The translations under genes were made by a program, and so were the position numbers. Shown here in pieces: positions 41,920-50,849 of a stretch of 64,000 bases of DNA. The stretch is from a virus. The DNA lies in IMG/VR virus record IMGVR_UViG_3300044987_001050, positions 19,187-83,186 of that record. One strand, given 5' to 3'. The notes below the pieces were generated by a model. That model worked only from the letters and a program-made list of their open reading frames with translations, searched no databases and was not told where the DNA came from. Every line of letters begins with the position of its first letter. The stretch's first letter is position 1.

Positions 41920-43748
41920 AATCACTACGAGAAATGCGCGCAAGCGACATACCAAATGTACCTGCTGCGGCCGAGGTCGTAGATAACGGAACCCCTGCTA
42001 TTTATGATAACGATGGCGAGGCGGATGCAACTGGACATACTCTAATCGCGCTCAATCATATCGCGACTATGGCTGATGACCTCTATACCGCGGTCGGCGA
42101 TGAAGGCATCGAACTGTTGCCTGAAGAGATTGATGCAATCCTGAATTCATTCGATCTCATCTCTAGCATTCATGATAAGCACTCCGAGTTGTATGATATG
42201 CCAAGTCAATCATACGACGAAGAAGATCTTGCGGGTGCGATGGATGAAGAAAACCAACTTCAGAAAGAAGAGCTTGAACTCGCGGAATCGCTTGCGTGGC
42301 AGACGATGGTCAAATCATTGGGTGTTGCAGGCTTTAAGATGATGCCGCCCGAGAAGTTTGCGTCCGGATGGAAACCTTCTAGTGGACAGGTTCATCATAT
42401 GTTCGGCATCCAAATGCGTGCTGGTAAGTTTGCTGACACTTACTTCGCGATCACGGACAACGAGGCAAAGCCATACACCATCGTTAATGTTGAAGGTACT
42501 ACCTCATACGCTGAACTCGGCCAGGCACTCGCTGCTATCAAGAAGTTGACGAAGACAGGCACGGTTCAAGAAGGTGTATCTGACGAAGAACATGCGATCT
42601 CGGATAAGTTCGTTCCTACTCCATGGGACATCATCGAAGCATTGGGCGATGAAGAAACGATCCGCCGCATGAATCGAATCAAGGAGTTTGGTGTCGGTCT
42701 TGCCCAGGATGTTATCGTTGAACACATGATCGAGGAAATTAAGACAGTTGACCTCAATCTCAGTAAGGCTATCGGCGACTTCTATTCTGAACTCAAGGAG
42801 GCGTCTAACCCCGCTCATGGGTTTGCAGTTAGGTACTCCGTCTTCTCTAAGAAGGGCGATGGCCCGATCGTTCACAAGGAGATGTCGTTCCCTACCGCCG
42901 AGAAAATGGAGAAATGGATGGACACCGCTGAAGACAAGGTTCCTTACTTCCACGAAATCCAATCAACGTCATACCCTCGAAAGAATGAAGATCTTGATGA
43001 AATGGTTGACATCGCTGAAGAGAACGTCGCTCCAGCATTGTGGAAAAAGGTGAAAGAGTTTATTGGTCAAGGCTGGGAACTCCAAGGCTATAAGGGATAT
43101 CAAATGAGTGCTGACGTTGCTCATATGAGAAAAGGAAAGCTTGCAAAACACATCACCGCAAAGGGTGAAATCCAATGGCCACCTGTGAAGAAGGAGTCAG
43201 CTGACCTTGTTGAGAACAAGACTAACTCCGTTCTAACATGGGATGGCGCCAAGGGTCAAATGGATCCTTTCCGTCTCGAGGTTATTGGTCAAGATGGTTC
43301 TGTCGTTGCACGCCTACTCGACAAAGTTCTTCCTGCTGGAAAGGGCAACGTCTATGACGACCAAATCGGATTCAAGTCCACTAAAGAACGCGAAGCCGCT
43401 GCGAAGGCGCTTACACAATACTTCAAGGCTGTCAAGGAACAAGACCTAACCATCATTGACCTCGGCGATCTCAACGAAGCATTCGATGAAACGAAGTTCA
43501 AGAGACTCGCTATGACAGGTCTTGTTCCTGCCGAGGAAGTCAATGGAGTCGTTAGAGCAATGAAGGCACTTGAAGCTGGTAAGACACTTACTCCTGCTCA
43601 AAAGGATTTGATCTCAGGCACCTTCCTAACACTTATTGGACTCGTCACAGGCGACACATCTGTCTTCTCCAAAATTCAAGGAGCTGCTAAGAAGGCGGTA
43701 TCTGAGGAAGCAACTCAGGATTTGGATCGGAAACAATCAAACGCGTAA
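41916..43748 (+). CDS. large late-region hypothetical protein, 610 aa
   Basis: Begins MKSLREMRASD, resembling the leader of other late proteins here. The rest is acidic, alternating helical segments rich in Glu and Lys with short repeats of the type EExxLDEM. No enzymatic motif seen. The size, charge and position would suit a head-interior or scaffold-like protein (inference). Confidence 0.7.
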   Translation: MKSLREMRASDIPNVPAAAEVVDNGTPAIYDNDGEADATGHTLIALNHIATMADDLYTAVGDEGIELLPEEIDAILNSFDLISSIHDKHSELYDMPSQSYDEEDLAGAMDEENQLQKEELELAESLAWQTMVKSLGVAGFKMMPPEKFASGWKPSSGQVHHMFGIQMRAGKFADTYFAITDNEAKPYTIVNVEGTTSYAELGQALAAIKKLTKTGTVQEGVSDEEHAISDKFVPTPWDIIEALGDEETIRRMNRIKEFGVGLAQDVIVEHMIEEIKTVDLNLSKAIGDFYSELKEASNPAHGFAVRYSVFSKKGDGPIVHKEMSFPTAEKMEKWMDTAEDKVPYFHEIQSTSYPRKNEDLDEMVDIAEENVAPALWKKVKEFIGQGWELQGYKGYQMSADVAHMRKGKLAKHITAKGEIQWPPVKKESADLVENKTNSVLTWDGAKGQMDPFRLEVIGQDGSVVARLLDKVLPAGKGNVYDDQIGFKSTKEREAAAKALTQYFKAVKEQDLTIIDLGDLNEAFDETKFKRLAMTGLVPAEEVNGVVRAMKALEAGKTLTPAQKDLISGTFLTLIGLVTGDTSVFSKIQGAAKKAVSEEATQDLDRKQSNA

Positions 43749-43752
43749 GATA

Positions 43753-43875
43753 ATGAAACTACCTTTTCGTATTCCTACCTATCCCTTCGGGATCCGTTGG
43801 AGATCTATTAAGATTCCAACATGCAACATTTATGTCGTGTTAAATACAATCAGTAGGTGCTTAATCAATATCTGA
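43753..43875 (+). CDS. possible small protein, 40 aa
   Basis: A short frame MKLPFRIPTYPFGIRW follows the previous stop by four bases. It has aromatic and basic residues but no further support. The 62 bases after it hold no gene. Confidence 0.4.
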   Translation: MKLPFRIPTYPFGIRWRSIKIPTCNIYVVLNTISRCLINI

Positions 43876-43937
43876 ATCAATTTGGATTCGCATTGTTCGG
43901 CGCAGATTCTAATTTATTTTAACACTTCCGGATTCAC

Positions 43938-44342
43938 ATGTCAATTCAAAACCTTCGTAACCCGAATATTCTAATCAAGCCTAAGGTTGATCTCAACGAG
44001 AAGAACTTTGTTCTGTTTGCGGCAAAGAATTACATAAACCCGCGCGTTCTTGACCAAGAAGAGTTCGAGGAAGATCTGATTCGCTTCAAATACTTAAAGC
44101 GGTTGTTCAATCGTTACAAGGAAAAGAACGAATTGCAGGAGCGCTTGATTCTGAATCACTTGACTGTCATTCACAACGTGTTCAGTTTACAAGCAGCAAC
44201 TGAAATGTGTTTCTTCAAAATTGATTCTGTCATGTGGCCAACCTTGAAAACATTTCTGCTATATCTTAACCTTTTACATCCTGACGAATACAAGACAATC
44301 CCATCCGATATGTTTGTCGTCAAAAAACTTCAGCGACTATGA
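43938..44342 (+). CDS. conserved T4-like hypothetical protein, 134 aa
   Basis: Motifs FAAKNYINPRVLDQEEF, RFKYLKRLFNRY and LILNHLTVIHNVF resemble a small protein conserved among T4-like marine phages. Its function is unknown to me. It overlaps the next gene by ATGA, the order expected for that pair. Confidence 0.75.
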   Translation: MSIQNLRNPNILIKPKVDLNEKNFVLFAAKNYINPRVLDQEEFEEDLIRFKYLKRLFNRYKEKNELQERLILNHLTVIHNVFSLQAATEMCFFKIDSVMWPTLKTFLLYLNLLHPDEYKTIPSDMFVVKKLQRL

Positions 44343-44902
44343 GTTTACTTTCACGCGGTGCCGACACTTTCTATGCCTTCCGATTCCTTCGACTGTTAAC
44401 CACAGCATGGGAGGACACTGGCGCGTTCAAAGCAGGATTGCTTGATAAGGACGGCAAGGTATTGCGGCAACCTGCGAACCCAGACGAAAGGTCGGTCTAT
44501 AACATTTTTCACAAGCTCGTCTTCAATGTAAAGCGATTGGTCAACAAGGTTCCTTTCGGGAAGACGACCATTGCTTCATATCTAACCGCGCTTTACCTAA
44601 TCAAAGAACACACGTCAATGACTGACGCTGAGATCCAAGCAGTTCTTTCTGAGGCAACTAACGTTGAATTTCCTGCCCTAACTGAATCAGCTGAGAATGG
44701 TTTGATGCCAGGTCTATTCAGTCTTAGCCGTGATCTGCTGCATCCAGCAACCGCTTCGCCAATCATTCGGCGCGGTTCTCTTGTCGAAGTAGCTGACTCA
44801 GTTGAGCCATGCGGCCACATATTAGGTCAACCTATTTTCGAAGTGTTTCACCTTGAAACTAAAACCGTCATTAAAATAAGCCCCTTTGATATTGACCAAT
44901 GA
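44339..44902 (+). CDS. conserved T4-like hypothetical protein, 187 aa
   Basis: The segments SRGADTFYAFRFLRLLTTAWEDT and KVPFGKTTIASYLTALYLIKEH resemble the usual partner of the preceding protein in T4-like phages. No known function. Confidence 0.74.
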   Translation: MSLLSRGADTFYAFRFLRLLTTAWEDTGAFKAGLLDKDGKVLRQPANPDERSVYNIFHKLVFNVKRLVNKVPFGKTTIASYLTALYLIKEHTSMTDAEIQAVLSEATNVEFPALTESAENGLMPGLFSLSRDLLHPATASPIIRRGSLVEVADSVEPCGHILGQPIFEVFHLETKTVIKISPFDIDQ

Positions 44903-45183
44903 ATGTCGTAGCAAACATAGATACCACGCCGACGAACCACAAGCAACACCAGCGTTCGTCTGATACTTGGAAAATGTTCGACGTTCCATCTGATGTCTTC
45001 CGTCGTTTCGAGACTGGCCGCAACAAGTTTGAGCGGTGGTCAAAATATCTTGACGTCAATGATAAGGATCAAGCAGAGGTCCTAGCATATGCTAAGAAGC
45101 AACCTAAGAACACGATCGTACTTCGTGATTCAAGCAATGGCGTGCTACGACAAATTCGTCGCCGCGCCGCGAACGATTCCTGA
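44899..45183 (+). CDS. hypothetical protein, 94 aa
   Basis: Small basic protein with a WSKYLDVNDKDQAEVLAYAKK helical segment. Unrecognised. ATGA overlap with the preceding gene. Confidence 0.68.
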   Translation: MNVVANIDTTPTNHKQHQRSSDTWKMFDVPSDVFRRFETGRNKFERWSKYLDVNDKDQAEVLAYAKKQPKNTIVLRDSSNGVLRQIRRRAANDS

Positions 45184-45190
45184 AATTTGA

Positions 45191-45219
45191 TTTACACAGG
45201 GCACTAACTGTTGTAAAAT
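45191..45219 (+). promoter_or_regulatory. TTTACA-N17-TAAAAT promoter, leaderless type
   Basis: Seven bases separate the -10 hexamer from the next ATG. It starts the ribonucleotide reductase operon. Confidence 0.85.
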
Positions 45220-45226
45220 ATCAAAT

Positions 45227-45406
45227 ATGGAATCATCTAAAATAGACAAGAACGACGCCGCATCGCTCTCCAAACTATCGAAGGAGGAGTTGATCGCTCG
45301 AGTGTTGTCTTTGCAGACATTGACACGCAATCATGATTACGTGTATGTAGACGCCGTCGCACGAAAAGGTTGTCATATCGGACTGCCTACAACACGGCCT
45401 GTCTGA
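45227..45406 (+). CDS. hypothetical protein, 59 aa
   Basis: The ATG stands at the predicted transcription start of a leaderless promoter. The product has a short helix KLSKEELIARVLSLQTL and a Cys-His tail. Unrecognised. Confidence 0.65.
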   Translation: MESSKIDKNDAASLSKLSKEELIARVLSLQTLTRNHDYVYVDAVARKGCHIGLPTTRPV

Positions 45407-45442
45407 TATATAGAATTGGGACGCATACGATTTTCAAAACTT

Positions 45443-47752
45443 ATGAGTATTAAAGCACTGTCGGCATACACTTTCTATTCGCGTTACGCGAGGTATAACA
45501 CAACTAAAAAACGTAGAGAAACATGGGAGGAAGCCGTCGCGCGAGTTTATGCGATGCACCGCGAGAAATACGCTGAACAGATCGCTGCTAATCCAGAGCT
45601 TGACTCGCTTATCGCATTTGCACAGTCGATGCAGAACAAGAAGCGTGTGTTGGCTGCGCAACGATCATTACAGTTTGCGGGTGCGCCTATCTTCAAGCAT
45701 GAACTCAAGATGTTCAACTGTTTGTTCACGCACATCGACCGTGAACGCGTTTTTGCAGAAACCCTATACTCACTCCTTTGCGGATGCGGTGTAGGTTTTT
45801 CAGTTCAAAAGCAACACGTCAAGAAGTTACCTAAGCTTGTATCCGAAACACCTACTGAGGAAGTTCATTGGGTTATTGCTGACTCGATTGAAGGATGGGC
45901 AGACGCAATTGGCGTTCTCATCGCGTCCTTCCTTCCAAAGTCGAAGGAGTTTCCTGAGTATGCAAATAAGAAGATCGTTTTCGACTATTCGTTGATCCGT
46001 CCTGCAGGCGCGTTGATTGCAGGACAGTTCACTGCGCCAGGTCCTGACGGTTTGCGTGCTGCTATTGAAAAGGTAACAGCTCTCATATCTGGACGTATTA
46101 GCAGCGAGGCTTTCAAATCTGGAGAGTTTGCGAACAAGCTCCGTCCGATTGACTGTTATGACGTCATCATGCATATCTCAGATGCTGTTCTCTCGGGCGG
46201 TGTTCGTCGTTCAGCCACACTATGTTTGTTCTCACACGACGATCCGGATATGCTTACCGCAAAGACCGGTAATTGGTTCGTCAATAATCCGCAACGCGCT
46301 AGGTCGAATAATTCAGCCGCTCTCCTGAAGGGATATGTTTCTCGGAAGGAGTTTGCAACATTGATGAAGTCGACCAAGGAGTTTGGCGAGCCAGGCTTTA
46401 TTTGGATGGACGACCTTGACTTTGGATACAACCCATGTGTTGAGATCGGGATGTACCCTCGAACACGTGACGGTCGTTCTGGATTCCAAGGATGCAACCT
46501 AACCGAGATCAACGGTAAGTGGTGTGATACCCGCGAGAACTTCCTTCGCGCATGTGAGGCTTCAGCAATCATCGGTACACTCCAAGCCGGTTACACGAAC
46601 TTCAAGTATTTGAGCAAAGAGTCGAAGGAGATCTTTGACGAGGAGGCATTGCTTGGTTGTTCTATCACGGGTATGATGGATAACCCAGACGTTATTTTTG
46701 ATGAGGCTCTTCAACGCGAAGCAGGACAATACATTCTCGAAACGAATAAGAAAGTTGCGGGAATGTTAGGTATTAGACCTGCCGCTCGTGCAACATGTGT
46801 CAAGCCTGCAGGATCAACCTCGTGCGTGTTAGGTACTGCATCGGGCATTCACCCCCACCACGCTAAGCGATACATCCGTCGTGTTCAGGCAAACAAAGGC
46901 GAGTTCTGTTTGCAAGAAACACAACGTCGCAATCCTGCGGCGGTCGAGGACTCTGTTTGGTCGTCGAATAAAACAGATGCCGTCATTTCATTCCTATGTG
47001 AAGTTCCAGGCGGCGCTATCGTCAAGAACCAACTCACCGCGGTCCAACTACTCGAGAAGGTAAAACTCACTCAACAGAATTGGGTTGGGGCAGGGACAGA
47101 CGTTTCCCTTTGTGTTAATCCTAAGCTGAGGCACAACGTGTCGAACACGATTACGGTTAAGGACGACGAGTGGGTGGCAGTCGAGGATTTCATTTTCGAT
47201 AACCAAGAATGGTTCGCAGGCATCTCGCTATTGTCATCATCCGGCGACCTTGACTATGCACAGGCTCCGTTCGCGACCGTGATGACTCCGCTCGAACTCG
47301 TCAAGGAATACGGCGATGCATCGGTCTTTGCATCAGGCTTGATTGTTGACGGTCTTGCTGCCTTTGACGACAATCTTTGGAAGGCTTGTGATACCGTTCT
47401 TGGTTTTGGCGATGACTTATCAGGAGCCTATGATGTTCCTGAGTATCCTAAGAAGAAAACTAACAAGGACTTGGTTGAGTACTTCCTTGCGCGCGACGTA
47501 TTTGACGCATGGTTCAACAAGAGCGATTGGGTTCGTCGCGTTCGACAATTCGCGGATCGTTACTTCGACACGGACATTCGGCGCGCGACATATTGCCTCA
47601 AGCACGTCTCGTTGTGGAAGACATGGTGCGATCTTAAGCGTGACTATGTTGAGATTGATTGGACCGTTGCAATCGAAGAGGCGCAAACATTCGTTGATGC
47701 AGACACTCTAGGTGCACAGGCATGCTCAGGCGGATCCTGTGAACTGATATGA
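45443..47752 (+). CDS. nrdJ: class II (B12-dependent) ribonucleotide reductase, 769 aa
   Basis: Full-length monomeric RTPR-type enzyme. The radical-site motif NPCVEIGM lies near residue 332, GFQGCNLTEIN follows, and the C terminus has the redox pair CSGGSC. SGGVRRSA and AGSTSCVLGTASGIHPHHA are also family blocks. It reduces ribonucleotides using adenosylcobalamin in place of a second iron subunit. The ATG is preferred over an upstream TTG. A 2Fe-2S protein gene follows with a 4-base overlap. Confidence 0.93.
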   Translation: MSIKALSAYTFYSRYARYNTTKKRRETWEEAVARVYAMHREKYAEQIAANPELDSLIAFAQSMQNKKRVLAAQRSLQFAGAPIFKHELKMFNCLFTHIDRERVFAETLYSLLCGCGVGFSVQKQHVKKLPKLVSETPTEEVHWVIADSIEGWADAIGVLIASFLPKSKEFPEYANKKIVFDYSLIRPAGALIAGQFTAPGPDGLRAAIEKVTALISGRISSEAFKSGEFANKLRPIDCYDVIMHISDAVLSGGVRRSATLCLFSHDDPDMLTAKTGNWFVNNPQRARSNNSAALLKGYVSRKEFATLMKSTKEFGEPGFIWMDDLDFGYNPCVEIGMYPRTRDGRSGFQGCNLTEINGKWCDTRENFLRACEASAIIGTLQAGYTNFKYLSKESKEIFDEEALLGCSITGMMDNPDVIFDEALQREAGQYILETNKKVAGMLGIRPAARATCVKPAGSTSCVLGTASGIHPHHAKRYIRRVQANKGEFCLQETQRRNPAAVEDSVWSSNKTDAVISFLCEVPGGAIVKNQLTAVQLLEKVKLTQQNWVGAGTDVSLCVNPKLRHNVSNTITVKDDEWVAVEDFIFDNQEWFAGISLLSSSGDLDYAQAPFATVMTPLELVKEYGDASVFASGLIVDGLAAFDDNLWKACDTVLGFGDDLSGAYDVPEYPKKKTNKDLVEYFLARDVFDAWFNKSDWVRRVRQFADRYFDTDIRRATYCLKHVSLWKTWCDLKRDYVEIDWTVAIEEAQTFVDADTLGAQACSGGSCELI

Positions 47753-47976
47753 TCACGTCATGCATATGCTATCACAAGACATTTCGTGAGATCCTCGTGA
47801 TAGCGAAGGAGAACGGCGTGACTTCTATATCCACACTTCGCAATAAATACAAGATATGCAACAAGTGTAAACTCTGCAACCCATACGTCGAGGAGGCGTT
47901 AGTGACAGGGCAAACTGAATTCACAGGCTTGTATAAATCTAGACGAAAACATGATCGAAAAAACGAAATGCCGTAA
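47749..47976 (+). CDS. BFD-like [2Fe-2S] protein, 75 aa
   Basis: The order C-x-C (SCICY) near residue 4 and C-x2-C (CNKCKLCNPYV) near 37-43 matches the bacterioferritin-associated ferredoxin domain. It could pass electrons to the reductase or handle iron. The direct ATGA-type overlap with nrdJ points to the former (inference). Confidence 0.75.
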   Translation: MITSCICYHKTFREILVIAKENGVTSISTLRNKYKICNKCKLCNPYVEEALVTGQTEFTGLYKSRRKHDRKNEMP

Positions 47977-48133
47977 TTGCGGAGCAGTGTACGAACTCAT
48001 TTGGGATGACACTGAAATGGATGATTGGCGCGATGACTTCGAGGATACCGTTGAGCAATCAGACGAAGAGTTTGAAACATCGGATCCCGCTTATTGCCCA
48101 TTCTGTGGAACGCACTGTGACTATGATGAATAA
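47951..48133 (+). CDS. acidic zinc-ribbon protein, 60 aa
   Basis: CRNCG at the start and CPFCGTHC at the end form a four-Cys ribbon around an acidic linker (DDTEMDDWRDDFEDT). It overlaps the ferredoxin gene by 26 bases. Function unknown. Confidence 0.7.
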   Translation: MIEKTKCRNCGAVYELIWDDTEMDDWRDDFEDTVEQSDEEFETSDPAYCPFCGTHCDYDE

Positions 48134-48136
48134 ATA
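48129..48136 (+). promoter_or_regulatory. late-type promoter box AATAAATA
   Basis: A variant box overlapping the previous stop, 8 bases before the GIY-YIG-like gene. Confidence 0.45.
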
Positions 48137-48144
48137 AGTTCATA

Positions 48145-48594
48145 ATGGAACTTACTCAAATCAATCAGTGGTACTACAACGCCCAACCCTTCACGAAGGA
48201 GGCGGCCGCACAAAAGATTGAGGAAGGTTACATTGGATTCATTTACGAGATCACTGATAACCTAACAGGGAAAAAGTACATAGGCAAGAAGCTTATGGTT
48301 GGGAAGCGTCGTCTCCCACCGCTTAAAGGTCAGAAGCGGAAGCGTGTAAAGATGGTTGAGTCAGACTGGGAAAAGTATTTTGGTTCCAGCGAACTCCTAT
48401 CCGCGCTTGTCGAAGAACGGCAGAACGATTTCAGTAGGGAAGTGTTATTCCTATGCAAGTCGAAGGGAGAACTAAACTATACGGAGGCTCGTGAACAATT
48501 CGCGCGCGAAGTCCTTCTCTCGGACGACTACTATAACAATTTGATTGCTGTGAAGATTCATGGCAGCCACGTGAATTCGCTTAGAAAAAAGTGA
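48145..48594 (+). CDS. GIY-YIG-like nuclease, 149 aa
   Basis: GFIYEITDNLTGKKYIGKK is a diverged GIY-YIG core, and a downstream Arg/Glu-rich helix (EAREQFAREVLLS) could hold the catalytic Glu. No NUMOD repeats are present, and the gene lies in a normal operon slot, so it may be a resident nuclease rather than a mobile one. Confidence 0.75.
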   Translation: MELTQINQWYYNAQPFTKEAAAQKIEEGYIGFIYEITDNLTGKKYIGKKLMVGKRRLPPLKGQKRKRVKMVESDWEKYFGSSELLSALVEERQNDFSREVLFLCKSKGELNYTEAREQFAREVLLSDDYYNNLIAVKIHGSHVNSLRKK

Positions 48595-48623
48595 TTTACA
48601 AAAGTCGGATTACTTGATACAAT
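48595..48623 (+). promoter_or_regulatory. TTTACA-N17-TACAAT promoter, leaderless type
   Basis: Eight bases separate the -10 hexamer from the rnh ATG. Confidence 0.82.
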
Positions 48624-48631
48624 TGCGGTAG

Positions 48632-49498
48632 ATGATAATTGTCGACTATTCCGGGCTTGCTATGTCAAGCATGTTTTCTCTTAAGTCAAATGATGTTGAC
48701 GAAGGCATGCTTCGGCATTTGATCTTAAACTCCTTGCGGATGTATAACGTCAAGTACCGAGCAAAGTTCGGTAAGTTGGTTCTCGCGTGTGATGGCTGTT
48801 CTTGGCGGAAGAACGCGTTTCCGAATTACAAAGCGGCTAGGTCGATCAACCGCAAGGAGTCGCCGATTGATTGGGATGCGGTGTGGCGCGTCATCAATCT
48901 CGTGCGTGAGGAAATCATGGAGCATATGCCTTACAAGGTTGTGCAGGTTCGAGGAGCGGAGGCTGATGATATCGTTGCCGTGCTTGTCGAATCAACGCAA
49001 GAGTTTGGGCAAGGCGAGCCTGTGATGATCGTGTCAGCTGACCACGACTTCATTCAGTTGCAGAAATACACGAACGTGTCACAGTTCAGTCCAATGACGA
49101 AGAAGCTTGTGTCCGATAAGAACCCGCGTAAGTATCTGCTCGAGCATATCTTCCGAGGATGTGGAGGCGACGGAGTTCCCAACGTTCTTTCTCCTGATGA
49201 CGTATTCATCGATGCCACGAAACGGCAGAAGCCCCTCAAGGCAAAACTTGTCGATGAATGGATTGCCTCATACTCCAAGCTTGAGTCGATCATGGACGCC
49301 GACACATATCGCAACTATCTTCGTAACCGCGAGTGCATCGACCTTTCATACATTCCTTCGAATGTTGTTGAAGAGATCACGGCCTGTTATGAATCACAAC
49401 CTGACACTCCAAATGCCAAGGTTTTCAACTACCTCGTCTCAAAAGGTTGCCGCATGCTTGTAGGCAGCGCCGCTGAATTCTTCCCACCAAAACAATGA
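48632..49498 (+). CDS. rnh: RNase H / 5'-3' exonuclease, T4 Rnh family, 288 aa
   Basis: FEN-1-like acidic motifs are in order: IIVDYSGLA, LACDGCSWRKN, RGAEADDIVAVL and VSADHDFIQLQKY, then a helix-rich C terminus. It removes RNA primers from Okazaki fragments during lagging-strand synthesis. It has its own leaderless-type promoter. Confidence 0.9.
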   Translation: MIIVDYSGLAMSSMFSLKSNDVDEGMLRHLILNSLRMYNVKYRAKFGKLVLACDGCSWRKNAFPNYKAARSINRKESPIDWDAVWRVINLVREEIMEHMPYKVVQVRGAEADDIVAVLVESTQEFGQGEPVMIVSADHDFIQLQKYTNVSQFSPMTKKLVSDKNPRKYLLEHIFRGCGGDGVPNVLSPDDVFIDATKRQKPLKAKLVDEWIASYSKLESIMDADTYRNYLRNRECIDLSYIPSNVVEEITACYESQPDTPNAKVFNYLVSKGCRMLVGSAAEFFPPKQ

Positions 49499-49785
49499 AA
49501 TCTCGATACGTACTACACTTCGATCAAATCTTTCCTGCTGTTGAACTAACTCAACAAGGATCGGTTGTCATTCTTGAAGACAACAATGGAACTGTCGTTA
49601 GGCACTCTGCGTCTGACGTGTTCCTAACAGAGCTCGACGCAAAAGTCGAGTTGCGCTCCCGGGTTCAGCAAGAGGTTCAACTCGAGAGTCAGAATGCCAA
49701 GTCGGCTGCTGCTCGTTTGGATAATGCTATCTCGAGACTCGTTGATCTCAACTCGGAAATCTTTAACATCAAACACTCCAAATAA
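49495..49785 (+). CDS. hypothetical coiled-coil protein, 96 aa
   Basis: Short strand-rich N terminus followed by a 50-residue coiled coil (ELRSRVQQEVQLESQNAKSA). Unrecognised. ATGA overlap with rnh. Confidence 0.7.
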   Translation: MKSRYVLHFDQIFPAVELTQQGSVVILEDNNGTVVRHSASDVFLTELDAKVELRSRVQQEVQLESQNAKSAAARLDNAISRLVDLNSEIFNIKHSK

Positions 49786-49786
49786 C

Positions 49787-50074
49787 ATGGGACAAGCAAA
49801 ACGCCGCGGCACATACGATGAACGCAAGGAATCCGCTATTGCAGACAATCTCAAGACCATTCAACTTCTCAAGGAACGCGAAGACGCTTGGTGGGATTCA
49901 TTAACTCCTGAAGAACAGCAGAACGTTGTTCGTGGTCGAATCAAACGAGCCGCTAAAACCAAGATGTACAACGACATAATCCGAGCAGGCCGAGGCGGTC
50001 CGCGTATGTCTCGTCTTCCCAACATCGACTTACGCCCAGGCAGTGAAGCACTTTATGGACCTCTCGCAGATTGA
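49787..50074 (+). CDS. hypothetical basic protein, 95 aa
   Basis: Starts MGQAKRRGTYDERKE, a form common to small bacterial and phage proteins of unknown role. Highly charged. The start right after the preceding stop avoids a long overlap. Confidence 0.7.
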   Translation: MGQAKRRGTYDERKESAIADNLKTIQLLKEREDAWWDSLTPEEQQNVVRGRIKRAAKTKMYNDIIRAGRGGPRMSRLPNIDLRPGSEALYGPLAD

Positions 50075-50400
50075 TTACGGTCGAGAAACAACGACTGAAC
50101 TTTTACACAGACTATACTATGATCGCAAGGAGCAAGAAAGAAAGCTGGAAGCTGGCAAAGAAGATGTACCCGATGTCGGCAAAGATGATGCGTGGTGGAC
50201 GGTGCATAGTCGAACAATGGACGGGCGACCCAGCTGAGGGCGGCGTACTTGTTAAGCGAGATGTCGGCCCAACACGGGCATCCCTCCTAAGAGACCATGC
50301 TTACGGCAAGTGTTGGACTTGGTGTTCATTTTGCATCGCCGACGCTGAACGATATATGAAAGATCATCCTAATGAATTCACGCCACACGTGCAAGTTTAG
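50071..50400 (+). CDS. hypothetical protein, 109 aa
   Basis: Basic N terminus and a WTWCSFCIADAERY segment near residue 84. Another ATG 16 codons in is possible. A shorter frame at 50043 overlaps it and is discounted. Unrecognised. Confidence 0.6.
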   Translation: MITVEKQRLNFYTDYTMIARSKKESWKLAKKMYPMSAKMMRGGRCIVEQWTGDPAEGGVLVKRDVGPTRASLLRDHAYGKCWTWCSFCIADAERYMKDHPNEFTPHVQV

Positions 50401-50623
50401 CATGCTAATGCGGACGAGTCCCGCAGGCGGCAATAGACGAAATGTTTCCGTGCTCGTGAAGTCATGCCCGTGCGGTAGCCTTCAATCAATTCATCCTGAG
50501 AAGCTAAACTACTTTGAGAGGCGTTGGATTCAACGAGTCAACAAAAGAAGTGAATCATACCATGAAAACGAAGACAAAGACTTTTCGGATTGGGAGCATG
50601 ATATTTCATGTGTCGCATCTTGA
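50372..50623 (+). CDS. possible Cys-rich basic protein, 83 aa
   Basis: Contains CPCGSLQSIHPEKL and a basic helix. It overlaps neighbours on both sides in other frames, so support is weak. Confidence 0.4.
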   Translation: MNSRHTCKFSMLMRTSPAGGNRRNVSVLVKSCPCGSLQSIHPEKLNYFERRWIQRVNKRSESYHENEDKDFSDWEHDISCVAS

Positions 50624-50849
50624 TGAAATCGCTTTCATCACTGGACCTGACGGAACACGTAACTATTGTTGTGTTCACATTGGTCCTGCGATTTCTCACG
50701 ACGGCCTCATGATATTCGCGATCATCATTGGACATTTGAGTATCATGTTTGGTAGAAGTGGACAACCGATTTCATATAAATCAAACCAACATGAAAGTAC
50801 AGAAATACCTTTACCCACACGAGGCGTTTGCTGCTCTGTCAAAGATTGA
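50562..50849 (+). CDS. possible small protein with hydrophobic segment, 95 aa
   Basis: MKTKTKTFRIGSMIFHV start and a DGLMIFAIIIGHLSIMF stretch that could cross a membrane. It overlaps the following gene by 59 bases. Plausible but not certain. Confidence 0.45.
   Translation: MKTKTKTFRIGSMIFHVSHLDEIAFITGPDGTRNYCCVHIGPAISHDGLMIFAIIIGHLSIMFGRSGQPISYKSNQHESTEIPLPTRGVCCSVKD

Noticed and set aside
43636-43752. Upstream extension of the small frame ending at 43875
   Set aside because: It overlaps the end of the 610-residue gene; only the last 40 codons after its stop are plausible.
50043-50237. 64-residue frame overlapping 50071-50400
   Set aside because: The longer frame begins with an ATGA overlap and has better composition.
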